Part shown: positions 8,445-17,080 of the stretch, piece after piece | Layout of the letters: each line of letters opens with the position of its first letter | Numbering within the stretch: position 1 is the first letter of the stretch | NCBI RefSeq assembly: GCF_028888695.1 | Contig: NZ_PNFF01000001.1 | Location: 319,501-383,500 of the forward strand | DNA from: Bacillus methanolicus | Lineage (GTDB): Bacteria; Bacillota; Bacilli; Bacillales; Cytobacillaceae | Reading direction: 5' to 3' | DNA: 64,000 bases | The notes under the pieces: model-generated | Databases searched by the model: none | The model's input: only the letters and a program-made list of their open reading frames with translations | Told to the model about the DNA's origin: nothing | Position numbers and translations under genes: made by a program

Positions 8445-9584
8445 TTATTCTTTTAATACGGTACCGGCGGAAGGTAAAATAATGGTGAATACCGTTTTCT
8501 CAGTTGTTGATTGGCAAGTTAACGTCCCCTTATGTTTTTCGATAATTTCTTTGCAAACAAAAAGTCCAAGGCCTGTTCCAAGTTTTTTCCTCGTAACAAA
8601 CGGTTCAAAAATTGTTTGCAGCATTTCTTCGGAGATCATCGGGCCGTTATTTGCGATTTCGAGTTTGACAAATTCTTTTTTTTCATCTGTAAAATATCCT
8701 TTTATTTCAATTAGCGGGTCACTGCGATATTGGCTGAGGACATCGATGGCATTAAAAACTATGTTAATCAGAACCTGGCGGATTTCATCAGAATACCCAT
8801 AAAGTTTAATATCATCAACAACCTTAACAATTCTGACTTTACAGTCCAAAATACTAGGATATAAAAAATTAAGCACTTCATCAACTAACGATTTTAAGGA
8901 AAAAAAACTTTTATCTTTACCAATCAGTTCTTTTTTTGAAAGTAGAAGAAACTGGGAAATTCGAAAATTTAATTGTTCTAATTCATTCGAGATAATGTCT
9001 AAATAGTTCATTGAAGGATAATCTGCTTTTAATAATTGAATGAAACCTTGAATAGATGTTAACGGGTTGCGGAATTCATGAATAAAGCTTGAAGTCATCT
9101 GGCCGAGAAGGGTAAGTCTGTCTTTATGGGTGGAATCAATAAACTTCGATTTTTCTTCGATAATTTTATTTTTCGCTTCTGTGTAGTAAGAAACTGTATA
9201 GTAAAGGAATTTATCGAAGCAATAGTTAATGTTATCGATTGACTCTTGGAGTTCTTTCCAGTCCATATCCATTTTATAGAGATATTTATTAATAATGGAT
9301 CTGCCAATATTAACGTTATATACAAATTCACCAATATTAATATCTGCTTTAACCCTTTCATCTCCGACAACATATGCCAGTTTTTTTATATATGTTTCAA
9401 GTTCTTCTTCAGGCCCTGTGAAGACATTTAGTACGATATCAAAAATCGCTTCCCCATTTTGTTTAATGTGGTCCTTAAAAGGGTCTTTATCAGATTCCAT
9501 TATCATTTTTTCCCATTCATCTAACATAACCTGTTTTTGACTTTCCAACAAGTCTGCTAATCTCTTTTTTGTAGTGGCTAACAT
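8445..9584 (-). CDS. Soluble sporulation-type sensor histidine kinase
   Basis: This is a 379-residue kinase with no membrane segment. The N-terminal 150 residues form a helical domain like the HisK_N sensor domain of Bacillus kinases. The phosphoacceptor helix reads FIHEFRNPLTSIQGFIQLL (His169), followed by QVLINIVFNAIDVL (N-box), TIFEPFVTRK and GTGLGLFVCKEII (G-boxes). The HEFRNPLT form is shared with KinA-KinE phosphorelay kinases, so input to Spo0F is a reasonable inference. The ATG at 9584 is chosen because AGGAGGAAAAA precedes it directly; a GTG six codons upstream has no site of its own. It leads the operon with the acetyltransferase. Confidence 0.85.
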   Translation of the reverse strand: MLATTKKRLADLLESQKQVMLDEWEKMIMESDKDPFKDHIKQNGEAIFDIVLNVFTGPEEELETYIKKLAYVVGDERVKADINIGEFVYNVNIGRSIINKYLYKMDMDWKELQESIDNINYCFDKFLYYTVSYYTEAKNKIIEEKSKFIDSTHKDRLTLLGQMTSSFIHEFRNPLTSIQGFIQLLKADYPSMNYLDIISNELEQLNFRISQFLLLSKKELIGKDKSFFSLKSLVDEVLNFLYPSILDCKVRIVKVVDDIKLYGYSDEIRQVLINIVFNAIDVLSQYRSDPLIEIKGYFTDEKKEFVKLEIANNGPMISEEMLQTIFEPFVTRKKLGTGLGLFVCKEIIEKHKGTLTCQSTTEKTVFTIILPSAGTVLKE

Positions 9585-9736
9585 TTTTTCCTCCTGTTCC
9601 ACTTTATTTTGTGTAAGATTAGTATTCGATGGGAAGCGGCAAACTCCTTTATCTTATTTTGCATAATTATGAGGAAAAATGGCGAAAAATCGAGATTTAC
9701 ATAAATTGTTGGCAATTTATCATAATTATACTAAAT

Positions 9737-9794
9737 GAAAGGGGCTGACTAATAAGAGTCTGGCTCCTATGTTGTATTGGAGGGGTCTGCCCCT
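9737..9794. repeat. GGGTCTGACCC-family inverted repeat, copy 1
   Basis: AAGGGGCTGAC and GTCTGCCCCTT are outer arms with one mismatch; inside lie GGCTCC and GGAGGGG with a TATGTTGTATT centre. It lies between the CDF gene's stop (9808) and the kinase gene's start, and could terminate the CDF transcript. Other copies are at 25422, 26438, 28111, 29141, 37099, 57902 and 59186. Confidence 0.75.
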
Positions 9795-9807
9795 TATTAT
9801 TAAGCCC

Positions 9808-10683
9808 CTAATCACCATTGAGAAGCGGTTCTATATGGATGGTTGCACTTTCAATCATGTGAATTTGAAGGAGATTTTTCTCAATATTTTCAGTAATGTT
9901 ATGGCTTTCTACAACATTTAAAGAAGGTTTCACTAGAACGGTAGCTTCCACTAAAACTTGATTGCCGTGCATCCGTGCTTTTACTTCTTTGATCGACTCT
10001 ACTCCCGGTGTTTTGCGAATAGTTGCTTCAATCTGTTCGAGCATTTCCTCGTTAAAGCCATCTGTTAATGAGTAGGATGCATCAGAGAAAATTTCCCCAG
10101 CTGTTTTGCAAATAAGAACCCCGACGGCAATTGCAGTTAAAACGTCAAGGAGGGCAATTCCAAATTTTGTTCCGGCTATGCCTATAAATGCCCCAAGGCT
10201 GACTAAAGCATCTGAACGGTTATCATAAGCAATAGCTTTGATAGAGGAACTGTTGATTTTTTCTCCAAGCATTAAGTTGTATCGATAGACGAAAAACATG
10301 ACCAAGGCACTGCCTAAGGCAGTCCATGCCGTCAGCCAATCCGGGTTTTCAAGATCATCCGTGAAGAAATTTTGAATTCCCTCAATGATAACTTGAATTC
10401 CAACAGAAATCATAATAAAAGCAGCCACTAAAGACGCGACTGATTCCGCTCGTGAATGCCCGTATAAATGATTATGATCAGCAGGTTTTCTTGAAATTCT
10501 TAGTCCTATTACAACTGCTGCGGAAGCGATTACATCAGTAAAATTGTTTAAGCCGTCAGCCCAAAGCCCCTCAGAGTGGCCGAATTTGGCAATTAACAAT
10601 TTGATGGATGCCAGAATGATATATACAACGATGCTTAACCAGGCGCCTTTTTCGCCTAATTTTAATTGGTCGTTCCGTTCCAT
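9808..10683 (-). CDS. mneS: Cation diffusion facilitator, probably Mn2+ exporter (MneS-like)
   Basis: This proton-coupled metal exporter sits in the cytoplasmic membrane. The 291 residues have six membrane helices (about 12-210) and a cytoplasmic C-terminal metal-sensing domain. The transport site shows N-x-x-x-D in helix 2 (LNNFTD) and D-x-x-x-D in helix 5 (DNRSD), the pattern of Mn-type carriers; zinc-type members have H-x-x-x-D. The opening MERNDQLKLGEKGAW closely resembles B. subtilis YeaB/MneS as I remember it. The start at 10683 has TGGAGGA 6-7 bases upstream; an in-frame extension to 10734 lacks any site. Monocistronic. The paralogue MneP is an alternative name. Confidence 0.8.
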   Translation of the reverse strand: MERNDQLKLGEKGAWLSIVVYIILASIKLLIAKFGHSEGLWADGLNNFTDVIASAAVVIGLRISRKPADHNHLYGHSRAESVASLVAAFIMISVGIQVIIEGIQNFFTDDLENPDWLTAWTALGSALVMFFVYRYNLMLGEKINSSSIKAIAYDNRSDALVSLGAFIGIAGTKFGIALLDVLTAIAVGVLICKTAGEIFSDASYSLTDGFNEEMLEQIEATIRKTPGVESIKEVKARMHGNQVLVEATVLVKPSLNVVESHNITENIEKNLLQIHMIESATIHIEPLLNGD

Positions 10684-10734
10684 GACAATCCTCCAATGAA
10701 TCATATGAGCAATATAAACCATACCAAAAGACAA

Positions 10735-11122
10735 GCATGTGGGTCTATAGAAACAATGTCGGTTATAGGCAGTTCTATTGAGTTTGTTTAAATAATTTTC
10801 TTAAGGTAAAAAAATATTTGATTATATAATTTCAAAGATTTACCGGTTCAATTTGTGAGATTCAGGTAACTCTCTTTTAACGGATTAAAATCTAACAGCG
10901 GAAAAGTGGAATAAATCCGTAAAACGGTAAAAATGCACCGTCTGAAAAAGGTGGGATTTTTTTCCCATCTTTTTCTTTTTAATAGAACGATTGAATCTTA
11001 AAATAGGGAAAAAAATAAACTTTTATCTAATATTGGTATAAAAACCAGTTATTGTGGATAAAAGTAACTGTCTTTATCGATTAAATTTATAGAGATGAAT
11101 TTTTTAAAGGTTGTGGTATTAC
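10735..11122. other. Gene-free 390-base region upstream of the PBP
   Basis: No open frame with a ribosome binding site was found. At 10945-10975 AAAAAGGTGGGA pairs with TCCCATCTTTTT around T residues, a hairpin that would work as a terminator on either strand although no gene ends next to it. Small inverted pairs (CCGTAAAACGG at about 10917-10927, TTGGTATAAAAACCA at about 11033) flank it. The PBP promoter should lie in the AT-rich stretch 11000-11100, but no clear -35/-10 pair stands out. Confidence 0.5.
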
Positions 11123-13174
11123 ATGAACAAACTTCACTCAGTTTGGACTTCATTTCTAAAATTCTGGAAACAAAAACATATGACTCAAATTGTTGTTTTA
11201 GTCATGTCAATAATGTTCCTTGGTGTTTTAGGATTCTTTTATTATTTTTCAAAAGATGCCGATATTCGCTCATTGAAAGAAGGTTTGGCACAGTCAACAA
11301 TCATTTACGATCAAAACGGCGAGGTTGCGAGCAAAATTTCGGCACACAAAAACGAGGCAGTTCCGATCGAACAGGTGCCGGATCATATGAAAAACGCTGT
11401 TGTGGCAATTGAAGACCACCGGTTTTATGACCATAATGGGATCGATTTAGTAGGAATATTCCGTGCCTTTTTTCGGAATTTCAAAGCCGGGGAAGTTGTT
11501 GAAGGGGGAAGTACGATTACCCAGCAGCTGACGAAAAATGCCTTGCTTTCTCCGGAAAAGACGTATAGGAGAAAAATAGAGGAGCTTTTTCTTGCGCGAG
11601 AAATTGAAAAAGAATATACAAAAGAGGAAATTCTTGAAATTTATTTAAACGAAATTTATTTTGGTGAAGGCGCTTGGGGAATAAAGAATGCTGCTCTTAA
11701 ATATTTCGGGAAAGAAGTAAAAGATTTAACAGTTAGTGAATCTGCTTTGCTTGCAGGCCTTATTAAAGCTCCTTCTGCCATAAATCCGTATGCAGACTAT
11801 GATAAGGCGATTGAACGCCGAAATGTTGTTCTTGAGCAAATGAGAAAGTATGAATTTATTTCTGATGCGGAATATGAGAAAGCGGTAAATGAAAAACTTG
11901 TTCTTGATGACAAAGGTGGAGACCCGTTTCGCGGCAAATATCCTTACTATGTGGATCATGTAATTGAAGAAGCTATTCAAGAATACGGTCTAACTCAGGA
12001 TGAATTGTTGACCGGCGGATATCATATATACACAGAGCTTGATCCTGATATGCAATCGGCAATAGAAACCGTCTATGAAAATGACGAGCTTTTTCCAGAA
12101 GGAACTGACGATCAGATCGTGCAAAGCGGTGCTGTATTAATGAATCCTCATACAGGCGCAATCCGTGCGCTTGTCGGAGGAAGAGGAGAACATGTTTTCA
12201 GAGGGTTTAACCGGGCAACTCAGTTGAGGGCACAGCCGGGATCAACAATGAAGCCGCTTGCGGTTTACACGCCTGCTCTCGAAGAAGGATGGAAACCTGA
12301 AGATGAACTGAAGGATGAAAAAATGTCATTCGGCGACTATGAACCTGCGAATTACAATCATCAATACAAGGGCATGGTCCCTATGTATGATGCTGTGAAA
12401 GACTCCTTAAACGTTCCGGCAGTATGGCTGTTAAATGAGATCGGAATCGAGAAAGGAATAAATGCAGTTGAGCGGTTCGGCATTCCTCTTGAAAATGGAG
12501 ACTATAATCTCGGGCTTGCACTCGGCGGATTGGAAAAAGGAGTTTCTCCATTAATGATGGCGGAAGCATTTTCTGTTTTTCCAAACGATGGAGAACGGAT
12601 TCAAGCCCATGCCATTACAAAGATTGTTGATGCAAACGGTATTACAGTGGCTAAATGGAAGAAAAAAAAGAGGAAAGTCACAACAAAAGCAGTTACTGAT
12701 ATGATGACAACAATGCTTCTTGGAGTTGTGGAAAATGGTACAGGAAAAGGAGCGCAAATTCCGGGAAGGGAAGTGGCCGGAAAGACAGGCTCAACCCAAG
12801 TTCCGATTGACGGAATTAACGGGGTAAAGGATCAATGGTTTGTAGGCTACACTCCTGAGCTGGTCGGAGCTGTATGGATGGGGTACGATAAAACAGATAA
12901 AAACCACTATTTAACAACGACGAGCAGTGAAGGTGCAGCTCTTATTTTCAAGGAAATAATGGAGGATGCACTAAAGGATACAGAACCGTCTTCTTTTCAT
13001 GTTCCTCACATTTCTTCATACATGAAAAAAAGAAAACAGGAAGAGTGGAATTGGAAAGCTCGTGAACTCGAAGAATCGTTCAAAAAAGAAGCAGACAAAT
13101 GGAAGGAGAAAGTTGAAAAAGAGAAAGAAAAATGGGAGAAAAAGTGGAAAAGAAAAGGAAAAAATGATGAGTAG
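11123..13174 (+). CDS. Class A penicillin-binding protein (bifunctional)
   Basis: This enzyme polymerises and crosslinks peptidoglycan outside the membrane. The 683-residue protein has one membrane helix (about 22-45), a glycosyltransferase domain with catalytic Glu97 in [10 protein letters not shown] and the [14 protein letters not shown] and YLNEIYFG motifs, then a transpeptidase domain with Ser374/Lys377 (PGSTMKP), SLN and Lys554 in GKTGST. Length and the absence of C-terminal fibronectin or PASTA domains match PBP2c/PBP2d (PbpF/PbpG) rather than PBP1. The last 60 residues are a highly charged Lys/Glu/Trp-rich helix. The start at 11123 has a weak AAAGG 13 bases upstream; a TTG at 11111 is too close to it. 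The next ORF overlaps its 3' end. Confidence 0.9.
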   Translation: MNKLHSVWTSFLKFWKQKHMTQIVVLVMSIMFLGVLGFFYYFSKDADIRSLKEGLAQSTIIYDQNGEVASKISAHKNEAVPIEQVPDHMKNAVVAIEDHRFYDHNGIDLVGIFRAFFRNFKAGEVVEGGSTITQQLTKNALLSPEKTYRRKIEELFLAREIEKEYTKEEILEIYLNEIYFGEGAWGIKNAALKYFGKEVKDLTVSESALLAGLIKAPSAINPYADYDKAIERRNVVLEQMRKYEFISDAEYEKAVNEKLVLDDKGGDPFRGKYPYYVDHVIEEAIQEYGLTQDELLTGGYHIYTELDPDMQSAIETVYENDELFPEGTDDQIVQSGAVLMNPHTGAIRALVGGRGEHVFRGFNRATQLRAQPGSTMKPLAVYTPALEEGWKPEDELKDEKMSFGDYEPANYNHQYKGMVPMYDAVKDSLNVPAVWLLNEIGIEKGINAVERFGIPLENGDYNLGLALGGLEKGVSPLMMAEAFSVFPNDGERIQAHAITKIVDANGITVAKWKKKKRKVTTKAVTDMMTTMLLGVVENGTGKGAQIPGREVAGKTGSTQVPIDGINGVKDQWFVGYTPELVGAVWMGYDKTDKNHYLTTTSSEGAALIFKEIMEDALKDTEPSSFHVPHISSYMKKRKQEEWNWKARELEESFKKEADKWKEKVEKEKEKWEKKWKRKGKNDE

Positions 13175-13310
13175 TTTTGGAAACCAAATGATAAACATCG
13201 ACTATTTATATGAAAAATTGCAACTGCAACTTGCATTATGTAAGATTATGAACGAAGAAATGTTCCAGCTTCTTCCTAAATTTTTCACACGGAAGGGGAT
13301 ACAGCAGTAG
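13164..13310 (+). CDS. Uncharacterised 48-residue protein between PBP and isoaspartyl dipeptidase
   Basis: Tandem ATGs at 13164 and 13167, preceded by AAAAGGA, open a frame overlapping the last 11 bases of the PBP gene. Its stop at 13308-13310 shares a base with the GTG of the next gene. Coupled starts and stops on both sides argue that it is translated. The product ([17 protein letters not shown], then [15 protein letters not shown]) is predicted helical, without signal or membrane segment. I do not recognise it. Confidence 0.55.
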   Translation: MMSSFGNQMINIDYLYEKLQLQLALCKIMNEEMFQLLPKFFTRKGIQQ

Positions 13311-14482
13311 TGTTGACTTTAATCCAAAATGGAGAAATATATGCCCCCCAATATTTAGGGAAAAAAGACATTTTACTGATTGGCAGCAAAATCGGCTTTA
13401 TCAAGGACAAGATTAAGAAACCGGCAGGCTTTGTAGATATAAACATTATCAATGCAAAAGGAAAAATTGTTGTTCCTGGATTTATTGATTCTCACGTCCA
13501 TATAATCGGAGGAGGCGGCGAAGGAAGCTATAAAACCCGTACCCCGGAACTGATGTTGACGGATGCAACATTGGCTGGAATTACAACATTAATCGGGGTA
13601 ATCGGAACAGATGGAACGACACGGACAATGGCTAGTTTGATCGCCAAAGCCCGCGGATTAGAGGAAGAAGGTATTACCTGTTACGTCCATACCGGTTCAT
13701 ACCAAGTGCCAGTTAAGACGCTGACTGGAAAAATTGAAGATGACATTATTCTGATTGACCGTGTGATCGGGGCCGGCGAAATTGCTATCGCGGATCATCG
13801 TTCTTCACAGCCAACGGTGGAGGAAATGGCAAAAATTGCTTCGGAAGCGAGATTAGGCGGGCTTCTTTCAGGGAAAGCAGGGATCGTCAATGTCCATGTC
13901 GGAGACAGTTACGATCATCTGAAGCTGCTTGAAGAAGTGGTTGAAAGAACGGAAATCCCGATTCGCCAATTTTATCCAACCCATATTAACCGGAACCCGC
14001 ATTTATTTGAAGCGGGAATTGAATATGCGAAAAAAGGCGGCTATGTAGATTTTACAACAAGCTCCATCCCGAATTTTGGAGACGAAGGGGAGATAAAATG
14101 CAGCAGAGGGTTAAAACGAATGCTTAAAGCCGGAGTGGATATTTCGCAAATTACATTTACTTCAGACGGACAGGCAAGTTTGCCGGAATTTAATGAGCAT
14201 GGTGAAATGACCGGGCTGAGAATCGGCAAAGTTTCGACTTTATTTAAAGAAGTTCGCGATGCGATTATGGAAGAAGAAATTCCGGTTGAAACAGCCATTC
14301 AAGTGATCACAAGTAGTCCAGCCAACATTTTAAAGCTCGAGCAAAAAGGCAGCATTGAAGAAGGCAAAGATGCGGACTTGGTTTTTTTAACAAAGAAAGA
14401 TTATCAAATAGATACAGTTATTGCGTTGGGGAAAGTGATGGTTGAACATGGAGAAGCAGTCGTAAAAGGAACGTTTGAATAA
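13310..14482 (+). CDS. iadA: Isoaspartyl dipeptidase (beta-aspartyl peptidase)
   Basis: This cytoplasmic zinc amidohydrolase cleaves beta-aspartyl dipeptides produced by protein ageing. The 390 residues show the metal motif DSHVHIIGGGGEGSY, TRTPELMLTDATLAGITT, the metal-binding VNVHVGD and PTHINR, the TSDGQASLPEF segment with the last metal-binding Asp, and ASLPEFNEHGEMTG; all are characteristic of IadA. The GTG at 13310 is chosen because GGAAGGGGAT ends about 9 bases upstream, and it overlaps the preceding small ORF by one base. It forms the third gene of a PBP operon, which fits peptide turnover near the cell wall only loosely. Confidence 0.9.
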   Translation: MLTLIQNGEIYAPQYLGKKDILLIGSKIGFIKDKIKKPAGFVDINIINAKGKIVVPGFIDSHVHIIGGGGEGSYKTRTPELMLTDATLAGITTLIGVIGTDGTTRTMASLIAKARGLEEEGITCYVHTGSYQVPVKTLTGKIEDDIILIDRVIGAGEIAIADHRSSQPTVEEMAKIASEARLGGLLSGKAGIVNVHVGDSYDHLKLLEEVVERTEIPIRQFYPTHINRNPHLFEAGIEYAKKGGYVDFTTSSIPNFGDEGEIKCSRGLKRMLKAGVDISQITFTSDGQASLPEFNEHGEMTGLRIGKVSTLFKEVRDAIMEEEIPVETAIQVITSSPANILKLEQKGSIEEGKDADLVFLTKKDYQIDTVIALGKVMVEHGEAVVKGTFE

Positions 14483-14591
14483 ACTGAATGTGTCTAAAGA
14501 TAAGGTCAAGAAAGCCCTGGCCGACATTGGAGCTGGTGAAGTCTTTGGCCATTTGGAAAAAGGGTATATAAATAAAAAATTTGTTCATTAA
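14475..14591 (+). pseudogene. Short open frame or gene remnant after iadA
   Basis: A 38-codon frame from TTG 14475 to a stop at 14589-14591 reads LNVSKDKVKKALADIG and EVFGHLEKGYINKKFVH. No Shine-Dalgarno sequence stands before the TTG or the GTG at 14490. It looks like helical protein and may be the tail of a lost gene. I cannot assign a family. Confidence 0.2.
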
Positions 14592-14615
14592 ATGTTCATA
14601 TTCTTGCCATAAAAT

Positions 14616-14631
14616 TGTGAGATTTCTCACA
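14616..14631. promoter_or_regulatory. Fnr/CRP-type operator
   Basis: TGTGAGATTTCTCACA is an exact match to TGTGA-N6-TCACA, the consensus of the CRP/Fnr family, and in Bacillus of Fnr. Its centre lies 41.5 bases upstream of the start predicted from the -10 box at 14654-14659, the spacing of a class II activator site. Confidence 0.7.
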
Positions 14632-14653
14632 CTTGCTTATCCTCCTAACGTGA

Positions 14654-14659
14654 TATTCT
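14654..14659 (+). promoter_or_regulatory. Extended -10 box of the small-peptide promoter
   Basis: TATTCT is preceded by TG-A, an extended -10. No good -35 exists at 17 bases, consistent with activator dependence on the operator centred 41.5 bases upstream of the predicted start. Confidence 0.55.
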
Positions 14660-14692
14660 TACAAAGAAACCATAATTAGGAGGTTATCAACA

Positions 14693-14779
14693 ATGGAAGA
14701 GTTTTCAATTACACTAGCCATTGCCAGCATTATGGTGCTCGGATATTATATCGGTTATTCGATTATTAAAGCGTCTTAA
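14693..14779 (+). CDS. 28-residue single-pass membrane peptide
   Basis: TAGGAGGT lies 8 bases before the ATG at 14693, and a strong terminator follows the TAA at 14777-14779, so this tiny gene is its own transcription unit. The peptide starts [12 protein letters not shown], continues through one hydrophobic helix (about residues 6-25, ending YYIGYSI) and finishes IKAS. Size and topology recall accessory subunits of membrane oxidases such as CydX, but there is no sequence match. The upstream Fnr-type operator suggests expression under low oxygen. Confidence 0.7.
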   Translation: MEEFSITLAIASIMVLGYYIGYSIIKAS

Positions 14780-14780
14780 T

Positions 14781-14812
14781 CCGCCCGGTGAACATGCCTG
14801 GCGGTTTTTTTT
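14781..14812 (+). terminator. Terminator after the 28-residue peptide gene
   Basis: CCGCCCGG and CCTGGCGG form an 8-base stem (one mismatch) around TGAACATG, followed by eight T residues. Confidence 0.95.
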
Positions 14813-14879
14813 GGATAAATATGATGAAAACTGGCAAAATAGGGGAAAGAATATAAAAAATTATGCGAGGCAGGTAGTC

Positions 14880-16259
14880 ATGGAGGAATATCGAATTGAA
14901 AAAGATACTTTAGGTGAAGTAAAGGTACCGGCAGATAAGTATTGGGGAGCCCAAACTCAAAGGAGCAGACAAAACTTTAAAATTGGTACAGAAAAAATGC
15001 CGCTTGAGGTCATTTATGCGCTTGTTCACATAAAAAAAGCTGCTGCAATCGTTAATTATAAACTTGGAAAACTTTCGGAAAAGAAAAAGAATGCGATTAC
15101 AAAAGCATGTTCAGAAATTCTTTCCGGTTCCTTTGACGACCACTTTCCGTTAGTTGTCTGGCAAACAGGAAGCGGAACCCAAACGAATATGAATGTGAAT
15201 GAAGTCATTGCAAGAAGAGCGGAAGAATTAATGGACAAACTAAATGCCGGAGAAAAAATACATCCTAATGATGATGTAAATATGTCACAAAGCTCAAATG
15301 ATGCATTTCCAACTGCCATGCATATTGCTGCATACATTGCAATAACAGAAAAGCTGCTCCCTTCTCTAAAGGAACTGATAAAAACGTTCAAATTAAAAGA
15401 AACAGTTTTTAAAGATGTAATAAAAATTGGCAGAACGCATCTCCAGGATGCAACTCCTTTAACTTTGGGACAGGAAATTAGCGGCTGGCGAACCATGCTG
15501 GAAAAAGATGAGAAGATGATTACTGAATCTATAAAATATTTGCAGGATTTGGCGATTGGCGGAACGGCGGTTGGTACCGGTATTAATGCCGACCCTTCAT
15601 TTGGTGATGAAGTGGCAAGGGAAATATCAATCGCGACCGGATATCAATTCAGATCAGCGGAAAACAAATTCCAGGCACTAACAAGCCATGATGAAATTGT
15701 TCATGTTCATGGCGCCTTAAAGGCTCTTGCAGCTGATTTAATGAAAATTGCCAATGATGTGCGCTGGCTAGCAAGCGGTCCGAGAAGCGGGATAGGTGAA
15801 ATTTCAATTCCGGCGAATGAACCGGGAAGTTCCATTATGCCGGGAAAAGTAAATCCGACACAAAGCGAAGCTTTAACAATGATATCTTGCCAAGTTTTTG
15901 GAAATGATGCCGCGATTGGTTTCGCTGCAAGCCAGGGAAATTTTGAATTAAATGTATTTAAGCCAATGATTATTTATAATCTTCTCCAGAGCATACGGCT
16001 GCTTTCAGAAGGAATGCAATCTTTTAATGAAAAATGTGCTGTCGGAATTGAAGCAAATAAAGAAGTGATTGCAACTCATTTAGAAAGATCACTTATGCTC
16101 GTTACAGCTCTCAATCCTCACATTGGGTACGAAAAAGCTGCAGAAATTGCCAAATTAGCTTTTAAAGAGAATATCACGCTAAAAGAAGCGGCATTGAAAA
16201 CGGGATATATAACCGAAGAACAATATAATCAATGGGTAAGGCCTGAAAACATGATCTAA
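14880..16259 (+). CDS. fumC: Class II fumarate hydratase
   Basis: This iron-independent fumarase interconverts fumarate and L-malate in the TCA cycle. It is a homotetramer in the cytoplasm. The 459 residues open with [26 protein letters not shown] and carry the GSGTQTNMN segment, [11 protein letters not shown], the catalytic-His region [10 protein letters not shown] and the signature [16 protein letters not shown]. Length matches FumC/CitG. The ATG at 14880 has GAGGCAGG about 6 bases upstream; an in-frame extension to 14721 would run through the preceding terminator. Only readthrough would place it under the upstream Fnr box. Confidence 0.95.
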   Translation: MEEYRIEKDTLGEVKVPADKYWGAQTQRSRQNFKIGTEKMPLEVIYALVHIKKAAAIVNYKLGKLSEKKKNAITKACSEILSGSFDDHFPLVVWQTGSGTQTNMNVNEVIARRAEELMDKLNAGEKIHPNDDVNMSQSSNDAFPTAMHIAAYIAITEKLLPSLKELIKTFKLKETVFKDVIKIGRTHLQDATPLTLGQEISGWRTMLEKDEKMITESIKYLQDLAIGGTAVGTGINADPSFGDEVAREISIATGYQFRSAENKFQALTSHDEIVHVHGALKALAADLMKIANDVRWLASGPRSGIGEISIPANEPGSSIMPGKVNPTQSEALTMISCQVFGNDAAIGFAASQGNFELNVFKPMIIYNLLQSIRLLSEGMQSFNEKCAVGIEANKEVIATHLERSLMLVTALNPHIGYEKAAEIAKLAFKENITLKEAALKTGYITEEQYNQWVRPENMI

Positions 16260-16265
16260 GTAAAA

Positions 16266-16292
16266 TGCCCCCCTTCACGAATGAAGGGGGCA
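16266..16292. terminator. Terminator between fumC and the SASP gene
   Basis: GCCCCCTTCA and TGAAGGGGGC form a perfect 10-bp stem around CGAA. T residues are few on the plus side (CCATTTTTATT after five bases). It can serve both convergent genes. Confidence 0.8.
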
Positions 16293-16321
16293 ATGCCATT
16301 TTTATTCAATTTATTATTAGA

Positions 16322-16525
16322 TTAAAATTGTCTTCCGCTGAGTTGTTGTTGAGCCATTTGTACAAGGCGTTTTGTAATTTCTCCCCCAACAGAACCGTTA
16401 GCACGTGAAGTAGTATCTGCTCCGAGGTTTACGCCGAATTCTGTTGCAATTTCATATTTCATTTGTTCTAATGCTTGTTCTACACCAGGAACTAACAATT
16501 GATTAGAGTTATTATTTGCAGCCAT
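16322..16525 (-). CDS. Small acid-soluble spore protein, alpha/beta type
   Basis: This protein is made in the forespore; it binds and stiffens spore DNA and protects it from UV and heat, and is degraded by Gpr at germination. The 67 residues contain the GPR cleavage region EIATEFGV and the C-terminal DNA-binding signature [16 protein letters not shown], with an Asn/Gln-rich N-terminus and [21 protein letters not shown] precedes the ATG at 16525. Sigma-G control is expected for the family; I could not place a clean -35/-10 pair upstream. Confidence 0.95.
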   Translation of the reverse strand: MAANNNSNQLLVPGVEQALEQMKYEIATEFGVNLGADTTSRANGSVGGEITKRLVQMAQQQLSGRQF

Positions 16526-16564
16526 GAATATTTCCTCCTTCTGTAATTCATTGTTGTTTTTTTA

Positions 16565-16629
16565 TGGTTGGGTTAGCCGGATTTGCACCGGCAAACAGTG
16601 TGACTGTTACCTTTGCTTGGTTTAACCCA
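16565..16629 (-). tRNA. tRNA-like sequence, degenerate (possible tRNA pseudogene)
   Basis: Read on the minus strand, TGGGTTA (16623-16629) pairs with TAACCCA (16569-16575), giving a 7-bp acceptor stem followed by A and CCA. Between them lie CC-AAGCAAA-GG as a short D-arm, a 4-bp stem AACA/TGTT with a 7-base loop GTCACAC (U33, anticodon CAC, A37), and a 5-bp T-arm GCCGG/CCGGC with loop TGCAAAT, where tRNAs have TTCAAAT. The D-arm is 11 instead of 16-17 bases and the variable region is one base. It should not be charged as a normal tRNA. It ends 39 bases before the SASP start on the same strand. Confidence 0.4.
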
Positions 16630-16799
16630 GCGGTGGAAGAAACTTTATTGCTGTATTTACATTTTATTTTGTTTGATTTTTTAATGTTTATTCGGTTAAA
16701 CGATCAGGGAATTATTTCCTTTTAGTATACAATTACATATACGATTTGAATAAACACAAACTAGCATTAGATAAAACGGTTAGAAAGGGATTGGGGAAA

Positions 16800-17054
16800 A
16801 TGGCGATTTGTCCAATATGCAACGGATTCAAAATGCTCCATTTAACTTGTCCGAAATGCAACAGTGAACTTAAGGAAGGCGGCCGGATCATGGACTATTA
16901 TGATGATTATAGCCCGTATATGATGATTGATCATTTAAAGTTGGAAGACGGGTATCCAACAACATATTCTAATCATAAATGCCCGCATTTATTCTATTGC
17001 GCGAAATGCGGATTTGAAGACGTTAAGCTGATAAAAGAACAAGACCCCGTTTAA
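16800..17054 (+). CDS. Small zinc-ribbon protein of unknown function
   Basis: This 84-residue protein has two CxxC pairs at the start (CPIC, CPKC) and a second set near the end (CPHLFYC, CAKC), enough for one or two zinc ribbons. Between them is an acidic, Tyr-rich stretch MDYYDDYSPYMMIDHLK. There is no signal or membrane segment. The ATG at 16800 follows GATTGGGGAAA; an in-frame ATG-less extension upstream has no support. It is transcribed away from the SASP gene and stands alone. I do not recognise a named family. Confidence 0.7.
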   Translation: MAICPICNGFKMLHLTCPKCNSELKEGGRIMDYYDDYSPYMMIDHLKLEDGYPTTYSNHKCPHLFYCAKCGFEDVKLIKEQDPV

Positions 17055-17070
17055 TTTTACGGGGTCTTGT
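17040..17070. terminator. Bidirectional terminator
   Basis: CAAGACCCCGT and ACGGGGTCTTG form a perfect 11-bp stem around TTAATTTT. The zinc-ribbon stop codon lies in the loop, and msmX ends 10 bases away on the other strand. Confidence 0.9.
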
Positions 17071-17080
17071 AAAGTATGGA

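Noticed and set aside
11095-11412. Coding frame of 105 codons overlapping the PBP start
   Set aside because: It runs out of frame over the clearly conserved PBP N-terminus and glycosyltransferase domain, and its product resembles nothing.
16565-16629. Cobalamin riboswitch, because of CCGGTGCAAATCCGG
   Set aside because: This matches only the P5 loop motif. The GGGAA stretch, the CCCGCCACTG B12-box and the kissing-loop arms are missing, and the downstream gene is a SASP.
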